Shown here one piece after another: positions 43,241-55,389 of a stretch of 64,000 bases of DNA (position 1 is the stretch's first letter; each line of letters begins with the position of its first letter). Both the position numbers and the translations under genes were made by a program. Origin of the DNA: Leuctra nigra (lineage: Eukaryota; Arthropoda; Insecta; Plecoptera; Leuctridae); the NCBI GenBank assembly GCA_934045905.1, contig OW203767.1:15441073-15505072 (forward strand). The letters run 5' to 3'. Under the pieces are notes generated by a model. It worked only from the letters and a program-made list of their open reading frames with translations, was not told the DNA's origin and searched no databases.

Positions 43241-43550
43241 GGAGCGGCAATTTCTGTCAATTCTATTCAAGTATTGTTGCAACATGCAGTCAGATTTCAT
43301 GTACAAATTCTACATATCATTGCATGAATAAAGTGATGACCATCCCTCACCACTACGTCACTAGTTTGTAATTAAATCAACACTGTAATTAGACCTTGTG
43401 TCGAATAAATGGAATCGTCTCTCTAATGAGGAGGCTCTGCATACATTGTGTTAATGTTGATTTATGTTTAATGACAAATCAATCACTACCTTTCCTTTCC
43501 TGAGAGCTGGTATTGGTGGAAGATGGATTGTGTCGGGATGAATTGAATCA

Positions 43551-44142
43551 GGACTAGAGAGAAAGGGGAAGAGTATCTACATAAATGGGTTCCAATTCTT
43601 GGTATTTAAGAAGAGCTTTTAAGTTGATGTCAAATTTCACTTAGAAATGTGGCTTCTTGGACTCTAAATCAGGACTAGAGAGAAGGGGAAGAGTATCTAA
43701 ATAAATGGGTTCCAATTCTTGGTATTTAAGAAGAGCTTTTAAGTTGATGTCAAAGTTCACTTAGAAGTCTGGCTTCTTGGACTCTAAATCAGGACTAGAG
43801 AGAAGGGGAAGAGTATCTACATAAATGGGTTTCAATTCTTGGTATTTAAGAAGAGCTTTTAAGTTGATGTCAAATTTCACTTAGAAATGTGGCTTCTTGG
43901 ACTCTAAATCAGGACTAGAGAGAAGGGGAAGAGTATCTAAATAAATGGGTTCCAATTCTTGGTATTTAAGAAGAGCTTTTAAGTTGATGTCAAAGTTCAC
44001 TTAGAAGTCTGGCTTCTTGGACTCTAAATCAGGACTAGAGAGAAGGGGAAGAGTATCTAAATAAATGGGTTCCAATTCTTGGTATTTAAGAGCTTTTAAG
44101 TTGATGTCAAAGTTCACTTAGAAATCTGGCTTCTCGGACTCT
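43551..44142 (+). repeat. 120-bp tandem repeat, 5 copies, dimeric
   Basis: Units begin GGACTAGAGAGAAGGGGAAG at 43551, 43672, 43792, 43912 and 44032. Odd and even copies differ in phase (CTACATAAAT/TTAGAAATGT versus CTAAATAAAT/TTAGAAGTCT), so the real period is about 240 bp; the last copy has a 3-bp deletion. It lies just past the Hmx polyadenylation region. Confidence 0.9.
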
Positions 44143-44305
44143 TGTAATAGTTTGCTAAATAGTTTGCGAACGCTGTCTTCTGGTTGAAAAGTGATTATAA
44201 ACCGTTAGACCAATCAAATTCAATTGCAGCAAGGTCATCTCTGTCTAGTTAATGACTATGTTCATGGGAATTATTATATTATTTTGAAATATTTGTCATG
44301 TTTAA

Positions 44306-44520
44306 GTACACTCCCCCAAATAATAAACGGTACTTGGTACAAAACGTATTGGCTGCTGGGCCGGTTCCTTGACAATCAATCCTTGTTATTATCAATGAAA
44401 TCAGAGCTCACCTAAAAGAGTTAGATAATGCGTTAGCACTGACTTCATGGGATGATGCCATCAAACCTTAATCAGTCAATTCATTTTCTTTCGAGTACCG
44501 TTTATTATTTGGGGGAACCT
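44306..44520. mobile_element. TACACTC-family MITE
   Basis: Inverted ends around AAATAATAAACGGTAC; interior shares ATTGGCTGCTG, CTTGACAATCAATCC, AATCAGAGCTCACC and GGGATGATGCCATCAAA with the other copies. Confidence 0.6.
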
Positions 44521-44614
44521 ATAAAATGCATCGTACCAAGCATTAAATGAATAGGTAGACTTCATTCTCACTTCAGATGGTAGCTATCAATTCCTGCACA
44601 GCGTCAACCACTAA

Positions 44615-44751
44615 GGGCCGGTCTTTCAATGCCTTGCTAACTTTTAAACAGTCAATTAGGACTATATTCATCCAATGACATTCCTAGAATGACCACTAAC
44701 TAACTGTTAAGAGCTAATTGAGACTCTAGCAGAGTATTGAAAGAGCGGGCA
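44615..44751. mobile_element. GGGCCGG MITE with TAA target duplication
   Basis: TAA at 44612-44614 and 44752-44754 flanks a 137-bp element whose ends GGGCCGGTCTTTCAATGC / (reverse) TGCCCGCTCTTTCAATAC are inverted repeats. TAA duplications suggest a PIF/Harbinger-type family (inference). A second, partial copy begins directly at 44755. Confidence 0.65.
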
Positions 44752-44754
44752 TAA

Positions 44755-44830
44755 GGGCCGGTTTGCAATCCTCTGCTAAACCAGTTGTTAAGTTTTAAGT
44801 GATCGTCGAAGCAATGTCGTTGCTTGTTAG
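44755..44830. mobile_element. Partial GGGCCGG MITE
   Basis: GGGCCGGTTTGCAATCCTCT then GCTAAACCAGTTGTTAAGTT matches the left half of the family. It abuts the TAA of the preceding copy, so one inserted next to the other. Confidence 0.45.
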
Positions 44831-44944
44831 TCCAACAAAATATTTGACTTATCTGGTTGCTCAAAAATATATCATTATTGCAGCGAGAAATTTACATTTG
44901 TGGACAGTTTACTCCACTGTGAAACCACCTAGCTCACTTGAACT

Positions 44945-45370
44945 CTGTACCTCAGAGGTAGAAAGGCGGAAGTCAATTTCATCTATTTTACGTTGAACAC
45001 TTTTGGAACGATGTAATCAAGCACTATCAATAATGGTCACATTACTGATACGTCAACAAATACAGCTATATTGAAGTATTCTCTTACACAATGACTCATG
45101 TCACCATTACAAATATGATCGGATGAACGCAGAATTACTGGGGCCCTATTCCTGAAAAAAGTGAGAGTTAGTATGAGAAAAATATAGTGAGAAAATTGTT
45201 ATCAACCAATTGGTATCCAGCAGTCTTAGAGATCAATTGGCTGATACCAATTTTCTCACTATTTTTTTCTCATACTCACTCTCACTTTTTTCTTGAATAG
45301 GCCCCCTGGTTTTAAGCTGACCTCAAGAATCATTGAAATTGACTTCCGAACTTCTACCTCTGAGGTACAG
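44945..45370. mobile_element. CTGTACCTCAG TIR element, split by a nested MITE
   Basis: CTGTACCTCAGAGGTAGAAA at the left is inverted at the right (CTACCTCTGAGGTACAG). Arms continue with GGAAGTCAATTTCA. Its relative at 51954-52179 is uninterrupted. Confidence 0.6.
45141..45305. mobile_element. GGGCCCTATTC hairpin MITE, CTG-flanked, nested
   Basis: 165 bp; CTG at 45138-45140 and 45306-45308. Ends GGGCCCTATTC and (reverse) GGGGCCTATTC lead into long arms with GAAAAAAGTGAGAG and TATGAGAAAAA. It is inserted inside the element 44945-45370; the paralogue at 51954-52179 lacks it. Confidence 0.7.
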
Positions 45371-45593
45371 AAGTAATTCTCTTTAGTGACATTTGAACCG
45401 AATAATAAATTGTTTGTGAAATAAATTGGTATAAGGCAATAAGTAATAATTTTCATCATTATCTTTCTTCATTTAATTTCCTGGTTCTATGTGGTACCAT
45501 TTCTGAGATTTCTGTCTCTTTTTAAAATCTTTCTTTCACAACTGTATTTAAAATACAACTAAACTATTGAAAATATGCCTGTCCCCTAACAAA

Positions 45594-45664
45594 ATCAAAA
45601 TCAACAGTTGGTAAAGCATCTGACTGGATATCGGAAGGTCGTGGGTTCGAGTCCCACTCGAGGA
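45594..45664 (+). repeat. tRNA-like sequence (pseudo-tRNA or SINE head)
   Basis: AGTTGGTAAAGCATCTGACT resembles a D-arm and anticodon 5' stem; the anticodon stem TCTGA/TCGGA closes a 7-nt loop CTGGATA; the T arm GTGGG/CCCAC has loop TTCGAGT. The 5' acceptor and D stem do not form, so it is not a working tRNA. Confidence 0.5.
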
Positions 45665-47011
45665 AAATCTTTCATATTGCAGTTGGTATTAAATATGAAG
45701 ATTGATGTATGTTAAACAACCAGAGTGTTGCAACTACTCTATATGACGCAATGATAATCATCAATTGGTTTAAAGCAGTATTTCACCACCTCCCACCTAA
45801 TAGCAGCACTGATCTCCATTTACCGCTTCACCTCACTAAAACCAACCGGCTCGTGATTTGCCAGCTTATGAAGTTTGAATATTCCGTGTTGTGAGGGTTG
45901 CTGGGTAGTTAGGGGTTGGTTACGCGCAAACTTCCGTCTAGTGGGGTGGGGGGAGGGGGGTTAACAGGGTGTGAAATACCCCCAGAGACGCGTGGATTTT
46001 ATCACACTCGTCCGACCACATGTGCGGGCTAAGTGTCGACCACGAGTTGATCGATTATTGATGATTTTTCATCGATTTGTGGGGAGATATTTGAAATGGG
46101 GTTGAGGGAGAATTTAATGAGGCAAGGACATTAGAAATAAATGCAGCTGGACGAATTACCGTATAGGTTATTTTTAACTATACTTATTATACCTATATTT
46201 CCTAGGCCGATTTGTAAAAGTTGAATTGTGAATTTCACTTTGGTACAGTTTTTGAAAATATTTATTGTTTTTATTTTAAAATTTTATAAATTTTATTTTA
46301 TTTTATGTACATGTTTTGTGGCCTATATATTTTGTGAGCGTTTTTCCCACTCCAATTTTTGGAAGGGTGCATTTATGTATGCTCTGTGAAATAAAAAAAA
46401 ATAGCAAGAGTAGGTTCATTGTTAGAACTATAAATAATAAAAGCTATTCTTTAAAACTATTAGATATGTCAAATTTTCACTGACATGTTTTATATTGAGC
46501 TAAATTTGTAAATTTTAAATATTCAGTAGGCCGCAAAAACTATGTTTTCAAAAAATACTATAATTTTATGATTTATTACTTTTAATAATAAATTATAACC
46601 AATAAATAATATTTCTAAATTCCACGGTTGGCTCAGGAAACGCAATGACCATCTGGATCAACGGCGGGAGGGTGAGGGTAGGGGGGGGGGGTAATTTATT
46701 GTCGAGCTCATAAGTAAATTATGAACATTGGATAACTCAATTTCCGAGTGTTTTCACGAGAGATTGGGGCCAACTGGTCCTGACACTCATTATCACATCC
46801 TGGTGGTCCTAAGAGGGGTGACACTATTTGGGGGATGTTTTTTTTCTCTATTTATTATACAATATTAAACCGAAGCCGTGTTTAGCTTTGAATGCAGGCG
46901 ATGAATGATGAAATATAATATTAGAACGTTTTGAAAAATATTTGAAGGGCGTTGCTAAGTTTTTTTAAAAGAGGGTTGGGGAGGGGGTTGTTTGAAGAGG
47001 ACAGATTAGGG

Positions 47012-47558
47012 CAGTGGCGTAGGGTCTGTTAACCCTGCGTGAAGTAGTTAATGTTAGTGTACGTATGTAACCATCAAACACGTCCTATATGCAATGTGTT
47101 TGGCAATTGTATTTTAGATTCTGAATACTGACGGTGAATAAGAGTAGATATTTTTGTAAAACTTTCGAAAATTTTTGCATTTATACAAAATTTTATAAGA
47201 AATAATGGATATTAAGCGATTGGGCATTGGTTCCGTATACATAGAAATCAATGTATATTGTATACTAGGTATTTCTCGAAATAGCCCCGAAAATAATAAT
47301 TTTTGTGGCTGAATTATGGTATAATTAAAATAAAGGAATTGTAGTATTAATTTGGGGGTAATAGTTTATAAGTTATTTTTATAATTCTAAACTGTTTCAA
47401 AATACACTTGATGCTAAAATTGTAATTTTTATGACAACAATCTAGATCAATGTGTATTGTTATGTCAAAAATATCATTGTTACAAAAAAATGAAAAAGTA
47501 CATAAAACCAATATCAATTTTCACACAAAAAAAACATAAAACTGACTGTACGCCACTG
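47012..47558. mobile_element. hAT-like MITE with CAGTGGCGTA ends
   Basis: CAGTGGCGTA at the left and TACGCCACTG at the right; CAGTGGCGTA is a classic hAT terminus. The interior is AT-rich and non-coding. The flanking 8-mers do not match well. Confidence 0.5.
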
Positions 47559-48218
47559 GACTTTAACATCACAGTGTAAAAAAACCCTAACATGGTGGGA
47601 GAAAATTTTATAAATTCCCTTCACAATTGTCAACACGCGTCCTAATGCTATCCAGACCTAAACGCCCGGGGCATTTACTTCGACAATGAAGTCTCAAATA
47701 TCACCGCTCAATTAACGCTCATTTCTACCACAGCAGAGCGCCACCGTCGAGGATATGCATTCAAAGATGGCATCGTATTCAATTGGTTGCTCGGTCTTTT
47801 CAATTCTCTCTCTCTGCTCTCTGTCAGATGTGTTTGTGCCCAAAGCAATCAAATCTAATAGAATTCAATTCAATGAAAAGCGTCTGCGAGGAGGAAGGGG
47901 AGGGGGATGAAAAATCGAATAGAGAAAAAAAAAAATAAAGCTTTAAATGGACAATTGCTGAACATTCAATATAAAGAGTGAATATTTTATGTTAGGTTTG
48001 TTTGTAGTCAACTTGGAGATAGCTAAATTTGTCTTAAAACTCGATGCATGTTTGTATTTATATGTATACAATTTACCTCTTACAAGTTCAATATTATAAA
48101 TTCATAATCTGTAGATAAAATTTCAAATTACCTAAACAGTAAACAATATCAATAACAATATCAATAACATCAACCTTTTGTAAAGACTTCCTTGATCGAC
48201 ACTAAGAAAAAGTATTTA

Positions 48219-48456
48219 GGGCCGGATTTTCAATTCTCTGTTAAATGTAAACAGTTGATTAGGACTAGATTGCAGGCAACAATCAATTACATTTCTAAAA
48301 TCATCCCTAAGGGCCAGGTTTTCAATACTCTGATAAATTCTGTAGTTAAGATTAATTGGTCATTCAAGGAATGTCATTAATTGTTGTAGCCATGGCAATA
48401 GGACTCCTAATCAACTGTTTAAAATTTAGCAAAGCATTGAAAAACTATCCCTGAGT
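48219..48456. mobile_element. Two GGGCCGG MITEs, one truncated against the other
   Basis: GGGCCGGATTTTCAATTCTC starts a left half; a second start, GGGCCAGGTTTTCAATACTC, follows CCCTAA near 48312; the shared right end is TTAGCAAAGCATTGAAAAAC then TATCCCTG. A more decayed relative lies at about 48503-48624. Confidence 0.5.
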
Positions 48457-48752
48457 TACTATTATGCGAAACTAAAGATTTATCAGAATAATGAAAACTA
48501 AGCCCTAAGGACAAGTTCTTCATGCTTCTTTTTAACAGATGATTATAGATATATTATATTTCCATGGCAATAACCAAAACTGAATGATTTAACTTATAAC
48601 AGAACATTGGAAATCAGCCCTTAGTGAACGCAGATAGTGACCATTTAATAAGAATTGTTTCATTATAATTCATAGTAAAGATCATTCGATACTGAGCCAT
48701 GCTAATTGAAGAGTTTACTCTTGATTTGGCACGGAGTATAGCCGTTGCTACC

Positions 48753-48782
48753 GGGGGGGGGGGGGGGGGGGGGAGGGGGGGG
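48753..48782. repeat. Poly-G run (21 + 9)
   Basis: 21 G, one A, then nine G. It sits inside a 175-codon open frame that it helps to keep open (Gly codons); that frame has no recognisable domain. Confidence 0.9.
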
Positions 48783-51098
48783 GCATCGTTTCGGTGTGAA
48801 AACAGAGAGATATTCGAGCCGAGTACTTTTATTTTACCCCTCCAATTCCTCCCTCTTTACTTAGTCAATGAATGGAAGACGCAATTTGTTGGCATTTTAA
48901 CAGCTAGAATTCTTTGCCTCCAGCAGAATTTGACTCGCTCCATAGAAAAAATCGTTTCCTCTTTTTTCATTCTTAGAAAAAAATCTCTTATACTATTTGT
49001 ATTTTTCTTATTTGTACACAAGCGATCGTATTCTTCTTCATTTACCCCCCCCCCCCTCCCTCTCTTCAACACGGGTCTGCAATTTCAGAAGGTGTCAAAA
49101 TTCGAATTCGCGTTTGGGTTTTTACGGGCCGACCACAAATTGAAAATACAAAACAGTTTCGCACGCAACCTTACAAAAGAGCATTCAAAAGGAAGATCTT
49201 CGAATAGTGTACCTACAAAAAAATGATAATATTATATTTCTTCATCTGAATGTATCAAAAGATTTGACATAAAACAGAATTTTCAAAACTGTCTTTGAAA
49301 TGTCTCGAAAAAAATTGTTCAGTGCTATTTTTGTACGTCACCAAAATTTGATATTCGAGATTGGGAATATTGTTTTAAAAATACATTGCATACGTAATAG
49401 GTATAACTCGTTATATAAAATCATGTGTTAGAAAAAATGTATTTGATAAATGACATCTGCGCCTACTAATAGAGTTATTATGTTACCCTTCCAAATATAA
49501 AAACTGAATTCACAACTATTAACCATATAATAATGCGAGTTTTATTGTAGTTGACAAAAAAAACGTCACTTCCGATTTGGAGTGTTTATAGTATAATATA
49601 GAAGTACGGCTCATACCTGTCGTAGTTTTCCTTCCGGCTTCAATCCAGTAATTCAAGTTAAAATACTAGGTACATTAATATATTCCATGAATAAAAAATA
49701 TGAAATTGGATACAATATTTTTTAAACAGAACCTAAGTTTTTAATAATTAATGCAAAATACGATTCTCTTCTTTCCATAAATACCTATAAGAAATAATTT
49801 ATTTTATTTGCAGCTGCTTTCGTATACATTTGAAATTTTTGTTGGGTAAGCTGAGAAGCTGTCCAAATTTAAAAACTAAGCATAACCTCATTCACCAACT
49901 ATATTTGAACTTTTTCGTTCAAAAATGTCATGTTTCTCTGTCTTCTTTTATTGCGGTTTGTGAACATACACAATTGTATGCCGTGACATACAAATATTCG
50001 CACGAAAATTGTAATTTTTGGAACATTTTGATCATGTCTGTCCTTTGCCAAATACTTCACGTCGCATACATTCGTGCTATCAACAATAACAACATGAATA
50101 GATATCCGGAAAACTAAACCACACATGAAATGTTTATAGCTTTTTGTCAGCTAGTTTCCAAATAGTTTCTATCTGCGTTTATGTTGCAACTTTGAATCAT
50201 CAACGCGTCGTGGAGTTTCGAAAAGTCGCTTTGTCAGCCACAGCCCTGTAATTGCGTGCGCCAACTAACAGACAACTCGTTCAAACATGATTACTCAAGA
50301 GGAAAATTCAGAGTAGGTAATTAACTACAGCTCATAAATGTAAAAACAAACATGAATGCCCTGCGGTCACCGACATAAACATACGGATCATCTTATTAAA
50401 TATTAGCAGTATTTAGCATGAAAGTAGGTAGTTTTTATTTGTCATTTTCCTGTTGAGTGGTATTGTTGTCAGTGAAAAATATTCGAACGTAATAGTATTG
50501 AAATGAGGTAATAAAACTTAATAAGTCTAAGGTAAAACATTTTCAACGTTTTAACGAAATTAACAGAAAAATATTCAATTACCGTTTCCGTTTCAATTAA
50601 TAACTAATACAATTGAATTCTTGAATGAAACTCTGAACTTCTATAGGTTTATGAGTGAAATTTCAGCTGAAATTAATTGTTTTATATCTTATAATGATTT
50701 ATTATTTATATTTGATTTTGATTTATTGATTTATGTCTCACCTAAAAAAAATCCTCTTTGTTCCAATAATTTTTGTGCATCTTTTCCACAGTGAAATGCT
50801 ATCTCAATTATCTACCAAAAGAATAGGGAATTGAATCTAAGTTCATAGATTGACACCATTTGTTGGCGTTAATACTTTACACGTACACTTTATAGAGTGA
50901 GCTTTGTACTCTATGGGTGTACTTATGTCATCTTAAAAGCTGTTGAAACAAATTATAAACACTCCTAGAAAATAAAACAATTTATGTCGATTAGCCCAGA
51001 TAGTAGTTTCTAAAGAAGAAAAACACGAAAATCTCTGGATAAGTATCTCTGAACTACAAGACGGCTACATCCTAAACGCACCCCGTGACTGCGTGATC

Positions 51099-51137
51099 CA
51101 CGTGCGTGCGTGCGTGTGTGCGTGTGCGTGTGCGTGA
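51099..51137 (+). repeat. (GTGC)n/(GT)n microsatellite
   Basis: Alternating CGTGCGTG then CGTGTGCGTG units: a purine/pyrimidine alternating stretch that could adopt Z-DNA. Confidence 0.8.
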
Positions 51138-51465
51138 TACAGAAACAAACATCATTTACTCGACTGTCTGGTTTACGCACGGGCCGGCGTTATGGCGCAC
51201 CTAATGGCGATGTTAACGCTTGATTCTTGATGCCTTCTCCCAGCACGATGATGTTCTCTAATTACATAATGACCCCAGCTGACGTTTAGAGACCACGCGT
51301 GCACGATTGATTTCATTGGCTATCACTGGTGCACGCTGCAAGGTTGCATCTGCAGCCACTTGTTCAGGTTACGCAATCATTTTGACACCCATGAGGCCAA
51401 GTCTTGAAACTTACGCCTTCAGGACGCAAACGTTCTCGGACGTCAATAAGTACCGGTCACTGTAA

Positions 51466-51656
51466 AGGCCGATGCACAATTGACGCGAACGCAAGACGCG
51501 ATACGCCAACGCGACGACGCGAACGCGAACGCAAAACTAGAACCATGTTCAACTCTTTGCGTCTCGCGTTCGCGTCAATCCTGAACATCATTGAATCGGC
51601 ATTCTTGAACTATTCGCGTTTGCGTCGTTGCGTTCGCGTCAATTGTGCATCGGCCT
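51466..51656. mobile_element. CpG-rich hairpin MITE, TAA-flanked
   Basis: 191 bp; TAA at 51463-51465 and 51657-51659. Ends AGGCCGATGCACAATTGACG are repeated inverted (CAATTGTGCATCGGCCT). The interior is packed with GCGAACGC / GCGTTCGC. The 92-codon ORF over it is a by-product. Confidence 0.7.
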
Positions 51657-51953
51657 TAAGAGTGATCGACATTAAAACATAAAGTCAAGTCACTTATTTG
51701 ATTGTCGTCCAGAAATATATTTGAAAATTTTTGTTAACATTATTATTATTACAGATATTATACTGTAATTAAAACCTTATTCAAAGTTTTAAGCTAAACA
51801 GTTGACAGTAAAATGTCAAGGTTGTCATGCATTCTTACAGTGAACAGTACTTATTGACGTCGTTTCAAGACTTGGCATCTGAAAGATGAAGTCGTAAAAT
51901 TTCCTCACCTGCTGATAGTACTTCTGTATATAAATCTACAATTCTGTACCTCA

Positions 51954-52179
51954 GAAGTAAAAGGCCGGACGTCCATTTTCTAGATTTTACGATGCACACT
52001 TTTGGAATCATGTAATCAAGCTCTCTCAATTGCCATTTGACTGATTCAACACATACAGTTATATTCTCTTATAATGACTCATGTCAACATTACAATCATT
52101 GGATGACGGTAGAATTACTGTTTTTTTTAGTTCACCTAAGGAATCATTGAAATGGACATTGAGCCTTCTCTGAATACAG
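51954..52179. mobile_element. CTGTACCTCAG TIR element (uninterrupted copy)
   Basis: AATT at 51950-51953 and 52180-52183 flanks the element. Ends CTGTACCTCAGAAGTAAAAG and (reverse) CTGTATTCAGAGAAGGCTCA. The interior (CACTTTTGGAATCATGTAAT, ATGACTCATGTCAACATTAC) matches 44945-45370. Confidence 0.6.
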
Positions 52180-53053
52180 AATTTATATTGTTTGTGGAGG
52201 TAATAATTTAGCTCTGATAAACAAAATAATGTGTTGTAAATTACAGCAGTGGGACTGGAGGACTGTAAACAACCATATCATGTCAAAATGAACATTCAAG
52301 CCTAACTCTGGGCTTCATTACTAACAACTGTGTATCCACCTAGCGGTCTTATTATTATTCTACTTGTGGCGTTCCAAGTCAATACAAGATTTAAATTTGA
52401 TCCTCTGTGAAATGATATAGTATTCATTTATCAGTTATATTAAGTTTATCTTTTAAAAGTCAAAACTCAAGTCAAAAATGTATTTTCATACCTATACACG
52501 TTTACTTTTATTACACACAGTCTATTTCACGATAAAAAATTAATAGCTAAAGTGTAAAGTAAAGTTTTATAAAAATGATTTCACACAGTTTGTTATAAAG
52601 ACCATTTTCCTATCACATGTAATTGGCGTCAAACTTCATTTACTTCAGTTCAATACAGAACTTTCAAAGGAAAATGATCTCATTGAGCCACACTTCTAGT
52701 AAATATCGAATAATCCATCTCAAACAGAACAACCCTTTGTCCTAAAGCACACTAAAAACTTATGATTTCCATCTCTAAACATTATTGTCGCTCTCCATCA
52801 TCCAGATTTGATCACTGACTTTGAAGGCGCTATGAAATGAGATGTCAATATTTAATTGAGCAAACTGTTGCTGCCGACCACCCCATGTCGTCGAGGGGTT
52901 GTTTATCTGCATCAGCCCTTGTGTTTCCTGCACCTAATGAGCGGCACACGCTGCCCCCCCCCCTCCTCCACCCCCCTCGGGGTGCAGGGGCAGGGGATTC
53001 AATCATATGTCGGAGCAATGATTCGCCGTATGCCAATCAGATTGATATGATTC

Positions 53054-53913
53054 CAGCGTTGATAGAGTTACAGCGTTGATAACGTTACAGCGTAGCGTTG
53101 ATAGGGTTCCAGCGTGATAGCGTTATAGCGTGATAGCTTTACAGCGTTGATAGAGTTACAGCGTTGATAGAGTTATAGCGTTGATAAAGGTATAGTGGTT
53201 GATAGCGTTCCAGCAAAGATATTATAAGAACAACTCTTAGAGTTTCATTATATCTATTGGTTCCAGCGTTGATAGAGTTACAGCGTTGATAGTGTTATAG
53301 CATTGATAGAGTTCCAGCAAAGATATTATAAGAACAACTCTTAGAGTCTCATTATATCTATGGTTCCAGCGTTGATAGAGTTACAGCGTTGATAGTGTTA
53401 TAGCATTGATAGACTTCCAGCAAAGATATTTATAAGAACAACTCTTAGAGTTTCATTATATCTATGGTTCCAACGTTGATAGAGTTACAGCGTTGATAGT
53501 GTTATAGCATTGATAGAGTTCCAGCAAAGATATTATAAGAACAACTCTTAGCGTTTCATTATATCTATGGTTCCAGCGTTGATAGAGTTACAGCGTTGAT
53601 AGTGTTATAGCATTGATAGAGTTCCAGCAAAGATATTATAAGAACAACTCTTAGAGTTTCATTATATCTATGGTTCCAGCGTTGATAGAGTTACAGCGTT
53701 GATAATGTTATAGCATTGATAGAGTTCCAGCAAAGATATTATAAGAACAACTCTTAGAGTTTCATTATATCTATGGTTCCAGCGTTGATAGAGTTACAGC
53801 GTTGATAGTGTTATAGCATTGATAGAGTTCCAGCAAAGATATTATAAGAACAACTCTTAGAGTTTCATTATATCTATGGTGCCAGCGTTGATAGAGTTAC
53901 AGGGTTGATATTT
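53054..53913 (+). repeat. 103-bp minisatellite built on a 17-bp subunit
   Basis: From 53259 units of 103 bp start GGTTCCAGCGTTGATAGAGT at 53259, 53362, 53466, 53569, 53672, 53775 and 53878. Each holds three variants of CAGCGTTGATAGAGTTA and a spacer with AAGATATTATAAGAACAACT. The stretch 53054-53220 has only the 17-bp subunits, more decayed: the probable ancestor. Confidence 0.9.
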
Positions 53914-54032
53914 TGTTGATATTTAACCTTTTAACTGCAATGGGGGAGTTGAATAACCAGTCTCTGAGAGGTCCTAGCTCAATTTTGATCATATATTATT
54001 TCCTTTGGAGTTACTTTGTAATAGGTAGGTTA

Positions 54033-54248
54033 GGTACACTCGACAATTCATAAAACGGTATTTGAAAGAAATGGATTGTCTGAAAAAATGTGATGGCATC
54101 ATCTGATGAAGTCTATACTTACTCGTCATCTACCTCTAATAGGTGAGCTCTGATTTCATTGATAATATCAGGGATTGATTGGCAATGAACCTGACCAGCA
54201 GCCAATCCGTTTCATTCAAATACCGTTTTATGAATTGTCGAGTGTACC
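54033..54248. mobile_element. TACACTC-family MITE (216 bp)
   Basis: Terminal inverted repeats GGTACACTCGACAATTCATA... run about 35 bp with near identity, flanked by TA on both sides. The interior shares GAGCTCTGATTTCATTGATA with other copies. It is the best preserved of four. Confidence 0.7.
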
Positions 54249-55267
54249 TATTTTTGTCAATTTTTAAAAGTGATCTGAATTGTATACCCTATACAATTAA
54301 TTTGCTAAGAATTAACTCATCAGGGAGCTTGGCTGTGGCAAAATAACAAAGCGGTTAAAATATTAATATGATGAGCGTTAATATACAACCAAAATAGCAT
54401 TGATTTGATTGATACTATACAGCATTGAGCATATTTACTAGTCGTAGCTGTTTCCCCAGACTCCCAATGTACTACGTCATGTTACGCTGACCACTTTCTA
54501 TCGGAAGGTCGTCATTTCAGCGTCTCAAATTCATTCCAATTTGTTAAAGAATCAAAAAATAAACGCCCTACGGGGCATGTTTCGACGAATGCCCTCAGAT
54601 CATCTTTCAAACAAACACTCGTTTTTCTAGGAAGCACCTTTTTCCTTGATTGAATTTCTTTCGCAATTTATCTAAAAAAATTTTTTTTTTTTAAATTTCA
54701 TATTCTGGCCAATGCCCTCTGACAAAGATCCTGACAATGCCCATGTCATTACGTTAATACTCTTATTACAATGTAATTTACACTGTATAGTCAAAAGCCA
54801 ACTATCATTCACTCATCCCTTTCAATTAATTAACCCCACACAACCACTACTCCCTAAATTAATCACCAAAAGAATTACCCCCCCCCCCCTCCCCCCCCCT
54901 TGAAATGTTCGCAATGATAATCACCGCGTCCATCAGGTGTTAAGCTTAGCGCATGCGCACAGGGTCGAGTCAGCTCATTAATTACCCATCTAATTAGCAC
55001 TTGGCTGACCGAGCACGCATTATAGTTCGCTCCTCCCCCCCGGCAGATGGCACTGCGCACGCTTTCATTAATTCCTTCCATGCCATTCAGTTAGGTGGGA
55101 TAGAGGTGCCGCGAGCTAGGTGCAGGTACTCGGGACCTGGCAAGCTAGGTGCAGCACGTGGGACGTTAGATCGTCGAAAAAGATATGGAAACGATAATTT
55201 TTTTGAATTAAGAAATGTGTTTTAGCTAAATTTTTGAAGTATAATGTTGGTTCTCTTTTTTTGTGAA

Positions 55268-55389
55268 AAATCTCGCCCGGCAAGTGAGAGGTCTCGGGTT
55301 CGAACTCCGGTTCGGTCGTATATTTTTCACAACGCAATCCCTTCCTTACATCCTGACTCCATGGAAGTTTACCACAGAAGCTTGCATTC
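55268..55389 (+). mobile_element. tRNA-derived SINE, family A
   Basis: CTCGCCCGGCAAGTGAGAGG, B box GGTTCGAACTCC, then GTATATTTTTCACAACGCAA and CATCCTGACTCCATGGAAGT. The A-box end is truncated. Confidence 0.55.

Larger units (their letters stand above)
45665..51462. other. Intergenic downstream of Hmx
   Basis: Contains the hAT-like MITE at 47012, the GGGCCGG MITEs at 48.2-48.6 kb and poly-G/C runs at 46681, 48753 and 49045. The 175-codon frame at 48699-49226 is not accepted as a gene. 51180-51370 is non-repetitive, with ATTACATAAT and ATTGGCTAT, and might be regulatory. Confidence 0.5.

Noticed and set aside
45594..45664. Functional tRNA gene
   Set aside because: Anticodon and T arms fold, but the acceptor and D stems do not. 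It is a SINE or pseudo-tRNA.
48699..49226. 175-codon ORF on the + strand
   Set aside because: It is held open by a poly-G run and AT-rich DNA. No domain, signal or splice context.
51404..51682. 92-codon ORF
   Set aside because: It covers a hairpin MITE; the Arg-rich frame comes from GCGAACGC repeats.
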